DNA of 15,996 nt, taken from Rhodocyclaceae bacterium UBA5602. GTDB lineage: Bacteria > Pseudomonadota > Gammaproteobacteria > Burkholderiales > Rhodocyclaceae. The stretch spans positions 47,913-63,908 of the forward strand of contig DILC01000088.1 of NCBI GenBank assembly GCA_002424865.1. Reading direction: 5' to 3'. Under the pieces are notes generated by a model. It worked only from the letters and a program-made list of their open reading frames with translations. It had not been told where the DNA came from and made no database searches. Within the stretch, counting starts at the first letter, position 1. Each line of letters opens with the position of its first letter. Positions 6,700 to 13,492 of this stretch are shown here, piece after piece. Made by a program: the position numbers and the translations under genes.

Positions 6700-6736
6700 G
6701 CGCTGTATCCGCGCATGAAAGCGACGGATACAGCGC
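6700..6736. promoter_or_regulatory. Perfect 12-bp inverted repeat in the phrB/yqgE divergent gap
   Basis: GCGCTGTATCCG (6700-6711) and CGGATACAGCGC (6725-6736) are exact reverse complements with a 13-nt spacer. A possible -10 box TACAAT (6744-6749) for yqgE follows 7 bp later, so the repeat would cover its -35 area. No T-run follows, so it is more likely an operator or an mRNA hairpin than a terminator. No matching regulator gene is nearby. Confidence 0.5.
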
Positions 6737-6762
6737 AGCAGATTACAATACGCCCCACTGTT

Positions 6763-7335
6763 ATGGAAACGACCTGTCTTGTAAACCATTTTCTGATCGC
6801 CATGCCCGCCATGGACGACCCCAATTTTGCCCGCACGCTCACCTACATTTGCGAACACAACGCAGAAGGTGCTGTGGGCATCATCATTAACCGGCCGATG
6901 GATATCCGGCTGGGCGAACTATTCTCCCGCGTCGCGATTCCGCTTAACGCGGGCTTGCCCAGCCTGCGGTTTGCCAATTTGCCGGTGCATGAAGGCGGCC
7001 CCGTGCAAACCGACCGCGGCTTTGTCCTGCATCGCACAGGCCAGCGCTGGCAAAGCACGCTACGCGTCACGGACGACATTGCGCTGACCAGCTCGCGCGA
7101 CATTCTGCATGCCATGGGCGAAACGGGCGAACCTGGCGATGTCCTCGTCACGCTGGGCTATGCGGGCTGGACAGCCGGCCAGCTCGAATGGGAACTCGCC
7201 CAAAACACCTGGCTGACCGTGGAAGCCACACCACACATTTTGTTCGATGTGCCCAGTGAATCGCGCCTGACCGCCGCCATGGAGTTACTGGGCGTTGATT
7301 TCGCCAATTTGTCTGATGTGGCCGGGCATGCCTGA
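6763..7335 (+). CDS. YqgE/AlgH family protein (UPF0301)
   Basis: A 190-residue cytoplasmic protein of the UPF0301 family, whose molecular role is not settled. The family start is evident: NHFLIAMPAMDDPNFARTLT (residues 8-27), then YICEHNAEGAVGIIINRP, with later VHEGGPVQTDRGFVLH. ATG 6763 gives a normal family length and starts just before the conserved block. An upstream in-frame ATG at 6685 would add 26 unconserved residues encoded across the inverted repeat, so it is unlikely. No good ribosome site precedes 6763. If TACAAT at 6744 is the -10, the leader would be only a few bases. The gene heads the yqgE-ruvX-pyrR cluster known from Pseudomonas and many betaproteobacteria. Confidence 0.9.
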   Translation: METTCLVNHFLIAMPAMDDPNFARTLTYICEHNAEGAVGIIINRPMDIRLGELFSRVAIPLNAGLPSLRFANLPVHEGGPVQTDRGFVLHRTGQRWQSTLRVTDDIALTSSRDILHAMGETGEPGDVLVTLGYAGWTAGQLEWELAQNTWLTVEATPHILFDVPSESRLTAAMELLGVDFANLSDVAGHA

Positions 7336-7345
7336 GGCGTCAATC

Positions 7346-7828
7346 ATGCCTGCGTCGCCAAGCCTGGCTGATGAAACCTTGCTGGCCTTTGACTTTGGCT
7401 TGCGGCGCATTGGTGTGGCCATCGGCGAATTGCGCCTGGGGCAGGCGCGTGCGCTCACCTGCATTGCGTTTGAAGACAATGTCCAGCGCTTTGCGGCCAT
7501 CGCCCTGCTGATCAAGGAATGGCAGCCTACGCGCCTGATCATCGGCAGCCCGCGCCATGAGGACGGCCGCGAGCACGACATGACGGCACGCTGCAGGCGC
7601 TTTGCCAACCAGCTGCGCGGCCGTTTTGGCCTGCCTGTGGAGGAAGTCGATGAGCGCTTTAGCTCGGCCGAAGCCGATGCCACCCTGCGTGATGGCACGA
7701 ACGCTTCCATCGCGCCGTCCCGCCAGCGCCGACTTTTTTCATGGCAGGAAAGAAAAAACAACCTCGATGCGGAAGCGGCGCGCATCATCTTGCAAAGCTG
7801 GCTGGACAGCCATGCCACGCCCGCCTGA
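7346..7828 (+). CDS. ruvX: Holliday-junction resolvase-like pre-16S rRNA nuclease RuvX (YqgF)
   Basis: A 160-residue RNase H-fold nuclease, implicated in 16S rRNA 5' end maturation. Motifs are LAFDFGLRRIGVAIGE (13-28) with catalytic Asp16, RLIIGSPRHEDG (63-74), VDERFSSAEA (101-110) with Glu103, and LDAEAARIILQSWL (140-153) with Asp141. ATG 7346 is preferred because TGAGG lies about 9 nt upstream. The alternative ATG 7328 overlaps the yqgE stop (7333-7335) and is also possible. The annotated N-terminus is about 8-10 residues longer than in E. coli. Translation is probably coupled to yqgE, and pyrR begins 1 bp after its stop. Confidence 0.92.
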   Translation: MPASPSLADETLLAFDFGLRRIGVAIGELRLGQARALTCIAFEDNVQRFAAIALLIKEWQPTRLIIGSPRHEDGREHDMTARCRRFANQLRGRFGLPVEEVDERFSSAEADATLRDGTNASIAPSRQRRLFSWQERKNNLDAEAARIILQSWLDSHATPA

Positions 7829-7829
7829 C

Positions 7830-8381
7830 ATGAACGCGATGAACACAGTGACACCCACAGCAACCCCAAAAGCCGAGTCGCTCTGCCACATGCTCGCCGA
7901 TCAAATGCGCGCGCAAATCGACCCTCACCGCACCCTGCTGGTCGGCATTCACACCGGCGGCGCCTGGGTGGCCGCCCGCCTGCACAGCCTGCTGGGTTTA
8001 AAAACCAGCCTTGGCGAAATTGATGTCTCGTTTTACCGCGACGACTACAGCCAGCGCGGCTTGCATCCCGGTGGCGGCAAGTCGCACCTGCCCTTTGTTA
8101 CCGAAGGCGCGCATCTCATCATCGTCGATGATGTGCTCTATACCGGCCGCACCATACGTGCTGCGATGAACGAAATTTTCGATTACGGCCGCCCGGAAAA
8201 AATCGAACTCGCCGTACTGGTTGACCGTGGCGGACGCGAATTGCCGATCGCCGCTACCTATTGCGCGCACACCGTGCAACTCCCGGCGGAACAAATGCTC
8301 GCCTTGGAGCGCCGGGACGATGGCACACTGAACTTTCAACTCACTGCCCGCTCAACGGCCGTGCAAGAAGCGTCTGACTGA
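7830..8381 (+). CDS. pyrR: PyrR-type phosphoribosyltransferase (uracil PRTase / pyr regulator)
   Basis: A 183-residue type I phosphoribosyltransferase of the PyrR family. The PRPP-binding loop IVDDVLYTGRTIRAAM lies at 98-113. The family segments LVGIHTGGAWVA (37-48) and YRDDYS (69-74) are present, as is VLVDRGGRELPIAA (129-142). In Bacillus PyrR regulates pyr mRNA attenuation and has weak uracil PRTase activity. In Gram-negative pyrR-pyrB clusters its regulatory role is less clear. ATG 7830 follows the ruvX TGA after one base; ATG 7839 is an alternative. No Bacillus-type PyrR RNA-binding loop was recognised in the gap before pyrB. Confidence 0.9.
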   Translation: MNAMNTVTPTATPKAESLCHMLADQMRAQIDPHRTLLVGIHTGGAWVAARLHSLLGLKTSLGEIDVSFYRDDYSQRGLHPGGGKSHLPFVTEGAHLIIVDDVLYTGRTIRAAMNEIFDYGRPEKIELAVLVDRGGRELPIAATYCAHTVQLPAEQMLALERRDDGTLNFQLTARSTAVQEASD

Positions 8382-8404
8382 ACCGCAGGCTAAAACGGCC
8401 ACTA

Positions 8405-8438
8405 ACGCCCATGGTAAGCAAATGCCACCTGCTGATGA
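8405..8438. repeat. Diverged dispersed repeat, copy 1
   Basis: 34 bases beginning ACGCCCATGG match 14536-14569 in the pilT-pilU gap at 29 of 34 positions without gaps. Both copies start at or shortly after a stop codon, and both run into poorly matched C-rich DNA. They look like an old short interspersed element, although only two copies are visible. Confidence 0.45.
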
Positions 8439-8533
8439 AACATGCGCAAGCATAAACGACGCCCCCCACCCCACACCACGCCCCAGGGCGGGGCTTCCAA
8501 GCGGCTCGCTACGCTCGATAGCTCACGGGGCTC

Positions 8534-8553
8534 CGTTTCTGTTGTTTCACGCT
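8534..8553 (+). repeat. Dispersed 20-bp repeat, copy 1
   Basis: CGTTTCTGTTGTTTCACGCT is the exact reverse complement of the last 20 bases of the window (15977-15996). The match stops at 8554 on one side and is cut by the window edge on the other, so the true repeat may be longer and may extend leftward from 8534. Confidence 0.7.
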
Positions 8554-8597
8554 ACCATCGGCTTGAACCAAAGTAACCCGACCATGATCGAATCGCC

Positions 8598-9578
8598 ATG
8601 ACCAGCACCCCCTTCAACCACCGCAACCCCCAGCTCAACCGCCATGGCGAGTTGAACCACCTGCTCAGCACCGACGGGCTCTCGCGCGAAATGCTCACGC
8701 GCATCCTCGATACCGCGGTGCCTTTTACTGAAGTCGCCGAGCGCGAGGTAAAAAAAGTGCCCCTGTTGCGCGGCAAAAGCATTTTCAACCTGTTTTTCGA
8801 GAATTCCACCCGCACCCGCACCACCTTCGAAATTGCCGCCAAGCGCCTTTCGGCCGACGTCATCAACCTCAACATCAATACCTCCTCGGCGAGCAAAGGC
8901 GAAACCCTGATCGATACGGCTGACAATCTAGCCGCCATGCAAGCCGACATGTTCGTGGTGCGCCATGCCGCCAGCGGCGCGCCTTATCTTCTGGCGCAAC
9001 ATCTGGCCGCGACAGGGCAGGATCACATCCACATCATCAACGCCGGTGACGGCCGCCATGCGCATCCCACGCAGGGGCTGCTCGACATGTACACCATCCG
9101 GCATTACAAACAGGATTTCACCCAGCTCACCGTGGCCATTGTGGGCGATGTGCTGCACTCGCGCGTGGCGCGCAGCCAGATTCACGCCTTGACCACCCTG
9201 GGGGTGCCGGAAGTGCGCGTCATCGGCCCCAAAACGCTCCTGCCCACAGGCATAGAACGCATGGGCGTGCAGGTGTTTCACGACATGAAAGAAGGCCTGC
9301 GCGGCGTGGATGTGGTCATGATGCTGCGCCTGCAAAATGAGCGCATGCAAGGCGCCCTGTTGCCCAGCGCGCAGGAATACTTCAAGTCCTACGGCTTAAC
9401 GCCCGACAAGCTGGCGCTCGCCAAGCCCGCTGCTATCGTCATGCACCCGGGGCCGATGAACCGTGGCGTCGAAATTGATTCAGCGGTGGCCGATGGCGGG
9501 CAGGCGGTGATTCTGCCGCAAGTCACTTTTGGAATCGCCGTGCGCATGGCCGTGATGGCGATGCTGGCGGGAGCCTGA
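8598..9578 (+). CDS. pyrB: Aspartate carbamoyltransferase catalytic subunit
   Basis: A 326-residue enzyme that joins carbamoyl phosphate and aspartate to form carbamoyl aspartate, the first committed step of pyrimidine synthesis. Carbamoyl-phosphate site motifs are FFENSTRTRTTFE (66-78) and SSASKGET (96-103, Lys100), followed by HPTQGLLDMYTI (156-167). GDVLHSRVARS (183-193), MLRLQNER (242-249) and HPGPMNRGVEI (283-293) complete the active site. An N-terminal extension of some 20 residues precedes the core, as in the Pseudomonas-type enzyme that forms a dodecamer with PyrC'. pyrC' starts 1 bp after its stop, so the two are translated together. No pyrI regulatory subunit is seen. Confidence 0.96.
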   Translation: MTSTPFNHRNPQLNRHGELNHLLSTDGLSREMLTRILDTAVPFTEVAEREVKKVPLLRGKSIFNLFFENSTRTRTTFEIAAKRLSADVINLNINTSSASKGETLIDTADNLAAMQADMFVVRHAASGAPYLLAQHLAATGQDHIHIINAGDGRHAHPTQGLLDMYTIRHYKQDFTQLTVAIVGDVLHSRVARSQIHALTTLGVPEVRVIGPKTLLPTGIERMGVQVFHDMKEGLRGVDVVMMLRLQNERMQGALLPSAQEYFKSYGLTPDKLALAKPAAIVMHPGPMNRGVEIDSAVADGGQAVILPQVTFGIAVRMAVMAMLAGA

Positions 9579-9579
9579 T

Positions 9580-10863
9580 ATGGACATTCACATCCAGAAC
9601 GGCCGCCTGATTGACCCCGCCAGCAACACTGACCAAGCGGCCGACGTATTCATCAGTGCAGGGAAAATAGTCGGCGCTGGCGGGACGGCGCCGGACGGCT
9701 TTAAGGCCGACAAAGTGCTTGACGCCACCGGCTGCATCGTCTGCCCGGGTCTGATTGATCTTTCCGCCCGCTTAAGGGAACCCGGTTTTGAATACAAAGC
9801 CACGCTCGAATCCGAAATGGCGGCCGCTGCCGCAGGCGGCGTCACACGCCTGGCCTGCCCGCCGGACACCGATCCGGTGCTGGATGAACCCGGGCTGGTG
9901 GAAATGCTCACCCATCGCGCCCGCCTGCCCGGGTTTGCCCACGTGCACCCCATTGGCGCACTCACCACCCAGCTGGCCGGAAAAAAATTGACCGAGATGG
10001 CCGAATTGAGCGAAGCCGGTTGCGTAGCCTTTGGTCAGGCCAATCAAGCCATCATCGACACGCAAGTCTTGCTGCACGCCATGCAATATGCCGCCACGTT
10101 CGGTTTTCCGGTGTGGTTGCAAGCGCAAGACCCTTTTCTGGCCAAGCTGGGCGTCGCCCACGACGGCGAAGTCGCTGCCCGCTTGGGGCTGGCGGGCATT
10201 CCCGTGGCCGCAGAGACCATTGCCCTGGCCACGCTGTTGCAATTAGCGCGCGAAACCGGCGTACGCCTGCATGTGACGCGCATCTCTTCCGCCGCCGGGG
10301 TGGACATGATCGCCGCCGCGCGCGCATCCGGCCTTGCCGTGACCTGTGACACGGCCGTGCATTACCTGCATTTATGCGACCACGACATTGGCTTTTTTAA
10401 CGCCCACGCCCGGCTTGACCCGCCCTTGCGCGCCCAGCGCGACCGCGATGCGCTGCGCGCGGGTCTGGCCTCCGGCGCCATCACGGCGCTGTGTTCCGAC
10501 CACACGCCGGTGGATGACGATGGCAAACAAATGCCGTTTGGCGAAGCGGACATCGGCGCCACGGGCCTGGAGCTGTTACTGCCGCTGACCTTGAAGTGGG
10601 CAGAAGAAATGCGCCTGCCGCTGGCAACTGCCCTGGCGCGCATCACCTCGGATCCGGCACGCATCATGGGCGTTGATGCCGGTCGCATCGCACCCGGCCT
10701 GGCGGCGAATGTCTGCGTCTTTGACCCGGCCGCGAGCTTCCTGGTGAACCGCAACAACCTCAAAAGCCAGGGCAAAAACACGCCCTTCCTTGGCCTGGCG
10801 CTGCCAGGCCAAGTGCGTTACACGCTCATTGACGGGTATCTGGCTTATGCCGACGGCAAGTGA
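9580..10863 (+). CDS. pyrX: Dihydroorotase-like protein PyrC' (PyrX), probably catalytically inactive
   Basis: A 427-residue amidohydrolase-fold protein homologous to class I dihydroorotase. The overall fold is intact: CPGLIDLSARLREPGF (55-70), AAAAAGGVTRLACPP (81-95), CSDHTPVDDDG (305-315) and GATGLELLLPL (326-336). The metal site is largely gone. The usual HxH in DxHxH is Ser62 and Arg64, the aspartate motif (DDG) is replaced at FGQAN (151-155), and the HxED histidine is a glutamine (QAQD, 181-184). Asp307 remains. This matches the pseudo-dihydroorotase of the Pseudomonas pyrBC' operon, which is a structural subunit needed by PyrB. A separate active dihydroorotase should exist elsewhere. 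It sits 1 bp after pyrB, and it may be labelled pyrC in automatic annotation. Confidence 0.9.
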   Translation: MDIHIQNGRLIDPASNTDQAADVFISAGKIVGAGGTAPDGFKADKVLDATGCIVCPGLIDLSARLREPGFEYKATLESEMAAAAAGGVTRLACPPDTDPVLDEPGLVEMLTHRARLPGFAHVHPIGALTTQLAGKKLTEMAELSEAGCVAFGQANQAIIDTQVLLHAMQYAATFGFPVWLQAQDPFLAKLGVAHDGEVAARLGLAGIPVAAETIALATLLQLARETGVRLHVTRISSAAGVDMIAAARASGLAVTCDTAVHYLHLCDHDIGFFNAHARLDPPLRAQRDRDALRAGLASGAITALCSDHTPVDDDGKQMPFGEADIGATGLELLLPLTLKWAEEMRLPLATALARITSDPARIMGVDAGRIAPGLAANVCVFDPAASFLVNRNNLKSQGKNTPFLGLALPGQVRYTLIDGYLAYADGK

Positions 10864-10915
10864 GGGAAATCCCGAGGCAATTTCTGCAGCAAGCCCAACC
10901 AACCTTTACTCAGAT

Positions 10916-11209
10916 TTACTCAGCGGCCGCCAACTGCGCCAAAGCCGTCGCCAGGCTCACGCCGGCCACCTGCACGCGCTTGGCGCGCGAGGAAGCGCCC
11001 GACAGGATGGTGACTGCCGCTTTGGCCACCCCCAGGCGCTGCGCCAGAAAGGCGATCAACGTCGCATTGGCCTGGCCATCGACGGGTTGTGCGTGCAGGC
11101 GAATTTTCAGCGCATCCCCATGGAAACCCGCGACCGCCGTTTTTTTTGCCCCCGGCTGAATATGCAACCGGAGTTTGACGCCCTCGGCATCCGCCTGTAA
11201 CCAGTCCAT
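10916..11209 (-). CDS. DUF167 (YggU family) protein
   Basis: A 97-residue protein of the DUF167/UPF0235 family, function unknown. The conserved core is visible: LRLHIQPGAKKTAVAGFHGD (13-32), LKIRLHAQPVDGQANATLI (34-52), and SGASSRAKRVQV (70-81). ATG 11209 is chosen because GAGGGG lies 6-7 nt upstream. ATG 11221 would overlap the yggT stop (ATGA) but has no ribosome site; both are possible. It is the last gene of the yggS-proC-yggT-DUF167 run and converges on pyrC' with only 52 bp between the stops and no clear terminator. Confidence 0.88.
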   Translation of the reverse strand: MDWLQADAEGVKLRLHIQPGAKKTAVAGFHGDALKIRLHAQPVDGQANATLIAFLAQRLGVAKAAVTILSGASSRAKRVQVAGVSLATALAQLAAAE

Positions 11210-11217
11210 CCCGCCCC

Positions 11218-11817
11218 TCATCCGGCCAAAACCACCCAGCGCAGGCGATCCAGGATCATCATGAGCATTTGCAGCAAGAGCAGCAATGCCAGAGGTGACA
11301 GATCCACCCCGCCCAGCGGAGGTATCCAGCGCCGAAAGGGTTTTAATACGGGATAGCTCACGGCATTGATCACATCCGCCAATGGGGCATGCGGATTGAC
11401 CCAGGACAAAATCGCCGAGACCAGCACGGCGGCCAGCAGCACGTAACACGCCATCTTGGCCAGCGCAATGACTGCCAGCATCGCCACCATCAGCACCAGC
11501 ATAAAAGTCGGCGCTGGCGACACGGCGGCAAGCATCTCTCCCTGGCTATCCAGCCCTGCATTGAGACCCACCGCCAAACCAATGCCCATCCCCTGCACCA
11601 GCCAGGCAGCAAAAAGGCTCGCCATATCCAGGCCAAACAAACCCGGCAGCACGCGCCGCAGCGGGCGCACCGCCCAGTCCGTCACGGCAATGACAAATTG
11701 CCCGAACGGATTACGGAACGGCGCCTTAACCCATTGCAGGATAAAACGCAGCAAGAAAGCCAGCGACAAAAAACCAGCGGCCGAATCCACCAGAAACATC
11801 AAGAGTTGCATCAACAT
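11218..11817 (-). CDS. YggT family membrane protein
   Basis: A 199-residue integral membrane protein with two copies of the YGGT domain. The first (about residues 1-75) includes FLLRFILQWVKAPFRNPFGQ and PLRRVLPG. The second (about 105-195) includes ILSWVNPHAPL and VLKPFRRWIPPLGGVDLSPL. The repeated pattern of a membrane helix, an Asn-Pro turn, Pro-x-x-Arg and a second helix is diagnostic. The family is linked to osmotic tolerance and, as CCB3-like proteins, to membrane cofactor attachment, but the bacterial role is uncertain. It stands 36 bp after proC in the same direction, a widely conserved pairing. Confidence 0.9.
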   Translation of the reverse strand: MLMQLLMFLVDSAAGFLSLAFLLRFILQWVKAPFRNPFGQFVIAVTDWAVRPLRRVLPGLFGLDMASLFAAWLVQGMGIGLAVGLNAGLDSQGEMLAAVSPAPTFMLVLMVAMLAVIALAKMACYVLLAAVLVSAILSWVNPHAPLADVINAVSYPVLKPFRRWIPPLGGVDLSPLALLLLLQMLMMILDRLRWVVLAG

Positions 11818-11853
11818 GGCATGGTTATCCCGGAATGACGGTTCTGAAAAAAA

Positions 11854-12660
11854 TCACTGGCCGAACAACTCGCCCAGCGCGCGCCCGCGCGCGTTGGCGG
11901 CCTTAACGCCTTGTGCAATGCCCGCGGCCACGCCTTGCGCGGTGAACGTGTCGAGCGCAGCTTCGGTCGTGCCGCCCTTGGACGTTACCCGCTCGCGCAA
12001 GGTAGCGATATCTTCACTGCTGTTGGCCGCCAACTGCGCCGCACCGACAAAGGTTTGCACCGTGAGCTGCCGCGCGGCAGCCGCATCCATGCCCAAACCG
12101 CGCGCCGCTGATTCAATCGCCTCGATAAAATAAAACACATAGGCCGGCCCGCTGCCTGAAATGGCGGTGACCACATCAATTTGCGCTTCATTGGCCACCC
12201 ACACCGTCAACCCCACGGCTTGCAGAATTTTTTCCGTTTGCCCGCGTTCGTCATGACTCACGCTGGGGTCGGCAAATAACCCGGCCATGCCTAAGCCGAT
12301 CAAGGCCGGCGTATTGGGCATGGCGCGCACGATTTTGCTGTAACCCAGCCAGGCCGCCATATCCGCCACGCGCAAACCGGCGGCAATGCTCAACACCACC
12401 TGCGTTGTCAGCTTGCCCGCCAAGCCCGCCACGGCGGCTTTCATTTGCTGCGGCTTCACGGCCAACACCAGCACATCGCAATGCAGGGCGGCAGCATCCA
12501 CGGCGCCCGTCGTACGCACGCCAAAGGTTTCCGCAATCCGCTCACGCGCGGCCGCCACAGGCTCCACCACCTGCATGGCCGCAGCCGCATACCCTTTTTT
12601 GATCATGCCGCCCAGCAAAGCCGTGGCCATGTTGCCACCCCCGATAAATGTTATTTTCAT
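11854..12660 (-). CDS. proC: Pyrroline-5-carboxylate reductase
   Basis: A 268-residue NAD(P)H-dependent enzyme that makes the last step of proline synthesis, reducing pyrroline-5-carboxylate to L-proline in the cytoplasm. The dinucleotide site is FIGGGNMATALLGG (5-18). VLAVKPQQM (65-73), VRAMPNTPALIG (111-122), AISGSGPAYVFYFIEA (166-181) and the signature SKGGTTEAAL (227-236) follow. Length is standard. A GGAAGG ribosome site precedes the ATG at 12660. It lies 79 bp after yggS and before yggT, in the usual bacterial order. Confidence 0.97.
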   Translation of the reverse strand: MKITFIGGGNMATALLGGMIKKGYAAAAMQVVEPVAAARERIAETFGVRTTGAVDAAALHCDVLVLAVKPQQMKAAVAGLAGKLTTQVVLSIAAGLRVADMAAWLGYSKIVRAMPNTPALIGLGMAGLFADPSVSHDERGQTEKILQAVGLTVWVANEAQIDVVTAISGSGPAYVFYFIEAIESAARGLGMDAAAARQLTVQTFVGAAQLAANSSEDIATLRERVTSKGGTTEAALDTFTAQGVAAGIAQGVKAANARGRALGELFGQ

Positions 12661-12739
12661 GGTGCCTTCCGTTGTCCGTTAATGTTCCGTAATCTGTTCA
12701 CTGCACTGGCCCGTGTTTGACAAAGCCTCACGCAAGCCG

Positions 12740-13435
12740 CTATTCACGCGCGCCAAAAATGGCCGTCCCCACGCGTACCATCGTCGCCCCGGCCTGGATC
12801 GCCGCTTCCAGGTCATGCGACATGCCCATGGAGAGCGTATCCACCGCCAAGCCATTGCGCTTGAGCCCATCAAATAAAAGCCGCACTTGGCAAAAGCGTT
12901 GCAACTGTAAATCAACATCCTCGGTGGGTTCAGGTATTGCCATCAGGCCACGCAAGCATAAACCCGGCAAGGCGGCCACGCGCTGCGCCAGGACAGGCAG
13001 CTCGGCCGGCGCGCAACCACTTTTTGTCGCCTCGCCAGAGACATTCACCTGGATGCACACCTGCAAAGGCGGCAAATCCAATGGGCGTTGCGCAGCCAGG
13101 CGTTCGGCAATTTTCAAGCGGTCTACCGACTGCACCCATGAAAAGTTCTCCGCCACCAGCCGTGTTTTATTGCTTTGCAAGGGGCCGATAAAATGCCACT
13201 CCAGCGATAAAGCCGGATTCAAGCCAGCCAGCGCCGCCACTTTTTCAACGCCTTCTTGCACATAGTTTTCGCCAAAGGCGCGTTGACCGCAGCCTGCCGC
13301 TTCCAGCACACTGGCAAGAGGCCAGGTTTTGGATACCGCCAGGAGCTGAACAGCATCGGCAGGCCGCCCCGAATTCGTACACGCGGCTGCGATACGGTTG
13401 CGAACTGCTTGCAAGTTGGTTGGGATTGTTGTCAT
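12740..13435 (-). CDS. yggS: YggS family pyridoxal phosphate homeostasis protein
   Basis: A 231-residue single-domain PLP-binding barrel protein (PLPBP/YggS), which helps keep the vitamin B6 pool and amino-acid metabolism in balance and has no known enzymatic reaction. The PLP lysine is Lys36 in LLAVSKTWP. FGENYVQEG (54-62), EWHFIGPLQSNK (79-90), VNVSGEATKSG (129-139), LSMGMSHDLEAAI (201-213) and VRVGTAIFG (220-228) are diagnostic. AGGG precedes the ATG at 13435. It heads the minus-strand yggS-proC-yggT-DUF167 run and is divergent from pilT across 57 bp. Confidence 0.95.
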   Translation of the reverse strand: MTTIPTNLQAVRNRIAAACTNSGRPADAVQLLAVSKTWPLASVLEAAGCGQRAFGENYVQEGVEKVAALAGLNPALSLEWHFIGPLQSNKTRLVAENFSWVQSVDRLKIAERLAAQRPLDLPPLQVCIQVNVSGEATKSGCAPAELPVLAQRVAALPGLCLRGLMAIPEPTEDVDLQLQRFCQVRLLFDGLKRNGLAVDTLSMGMSHDLEAAIQAGATMVRVGTAIFGARE

Positions 13436-13492
13436 ATAACGCCCTGAAAGTATACCGCAGCCCTCACACAGGAAACCCAGGAAACCTACCTT
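13436..13492. promoter_or_regulatory. Divergent yggS/pilT gap with duplicated pilT ribosome site
   Basis: Only 57 bp separate the two starts, so the promoters must overlap the gap or the genes. A direct tandem repeat of CAGGAAACC (13469-13477 and 13478-13486) places two AGGAA sequences before pilT. The nearer (13479-13483) has normal spacing to the ATG at 13493. Confidence 0.5.

Larger units (their letters stand above)
8382..8597. other. pyrR-pyrB intergenic region
   Basis: 216 bp between two genes that are otherwise in one cluster. It holds copy 1 of the diverged repeat (8405-8438), a C-rich tract, and a 5-bp GCCCC/GGGGC hairpin (8480-8494) without a T-run. It also holds the 20-bp sequence at 8534-8553 that recurs inverted at the window's right edge. 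No tRNA or protein frame is convincing. A promoter for pyrB may lie here but none is clear. Confidence 0.6.

Noticed and set aside
6685..6762. 26-residue N-terminal extension of YqgE
   Set aside because: The extension crosses the 12-bp inverted repeat, shows no conservation pattern, and the shorter form fits family length.
8480..8494. GCCCC/GGGGC hairpin as a terminator after pyrR
   Set aside because: The stem is only 5 bp, no T-run follows, and the C/G-rich composition makes it likely by chance.
10300..10303. PyrC' as an ordinary dihydroorotase
   Set aside because: The lost HxH, DDG and HxED ligands make catalysis improbable, despite good overall fold conservation.
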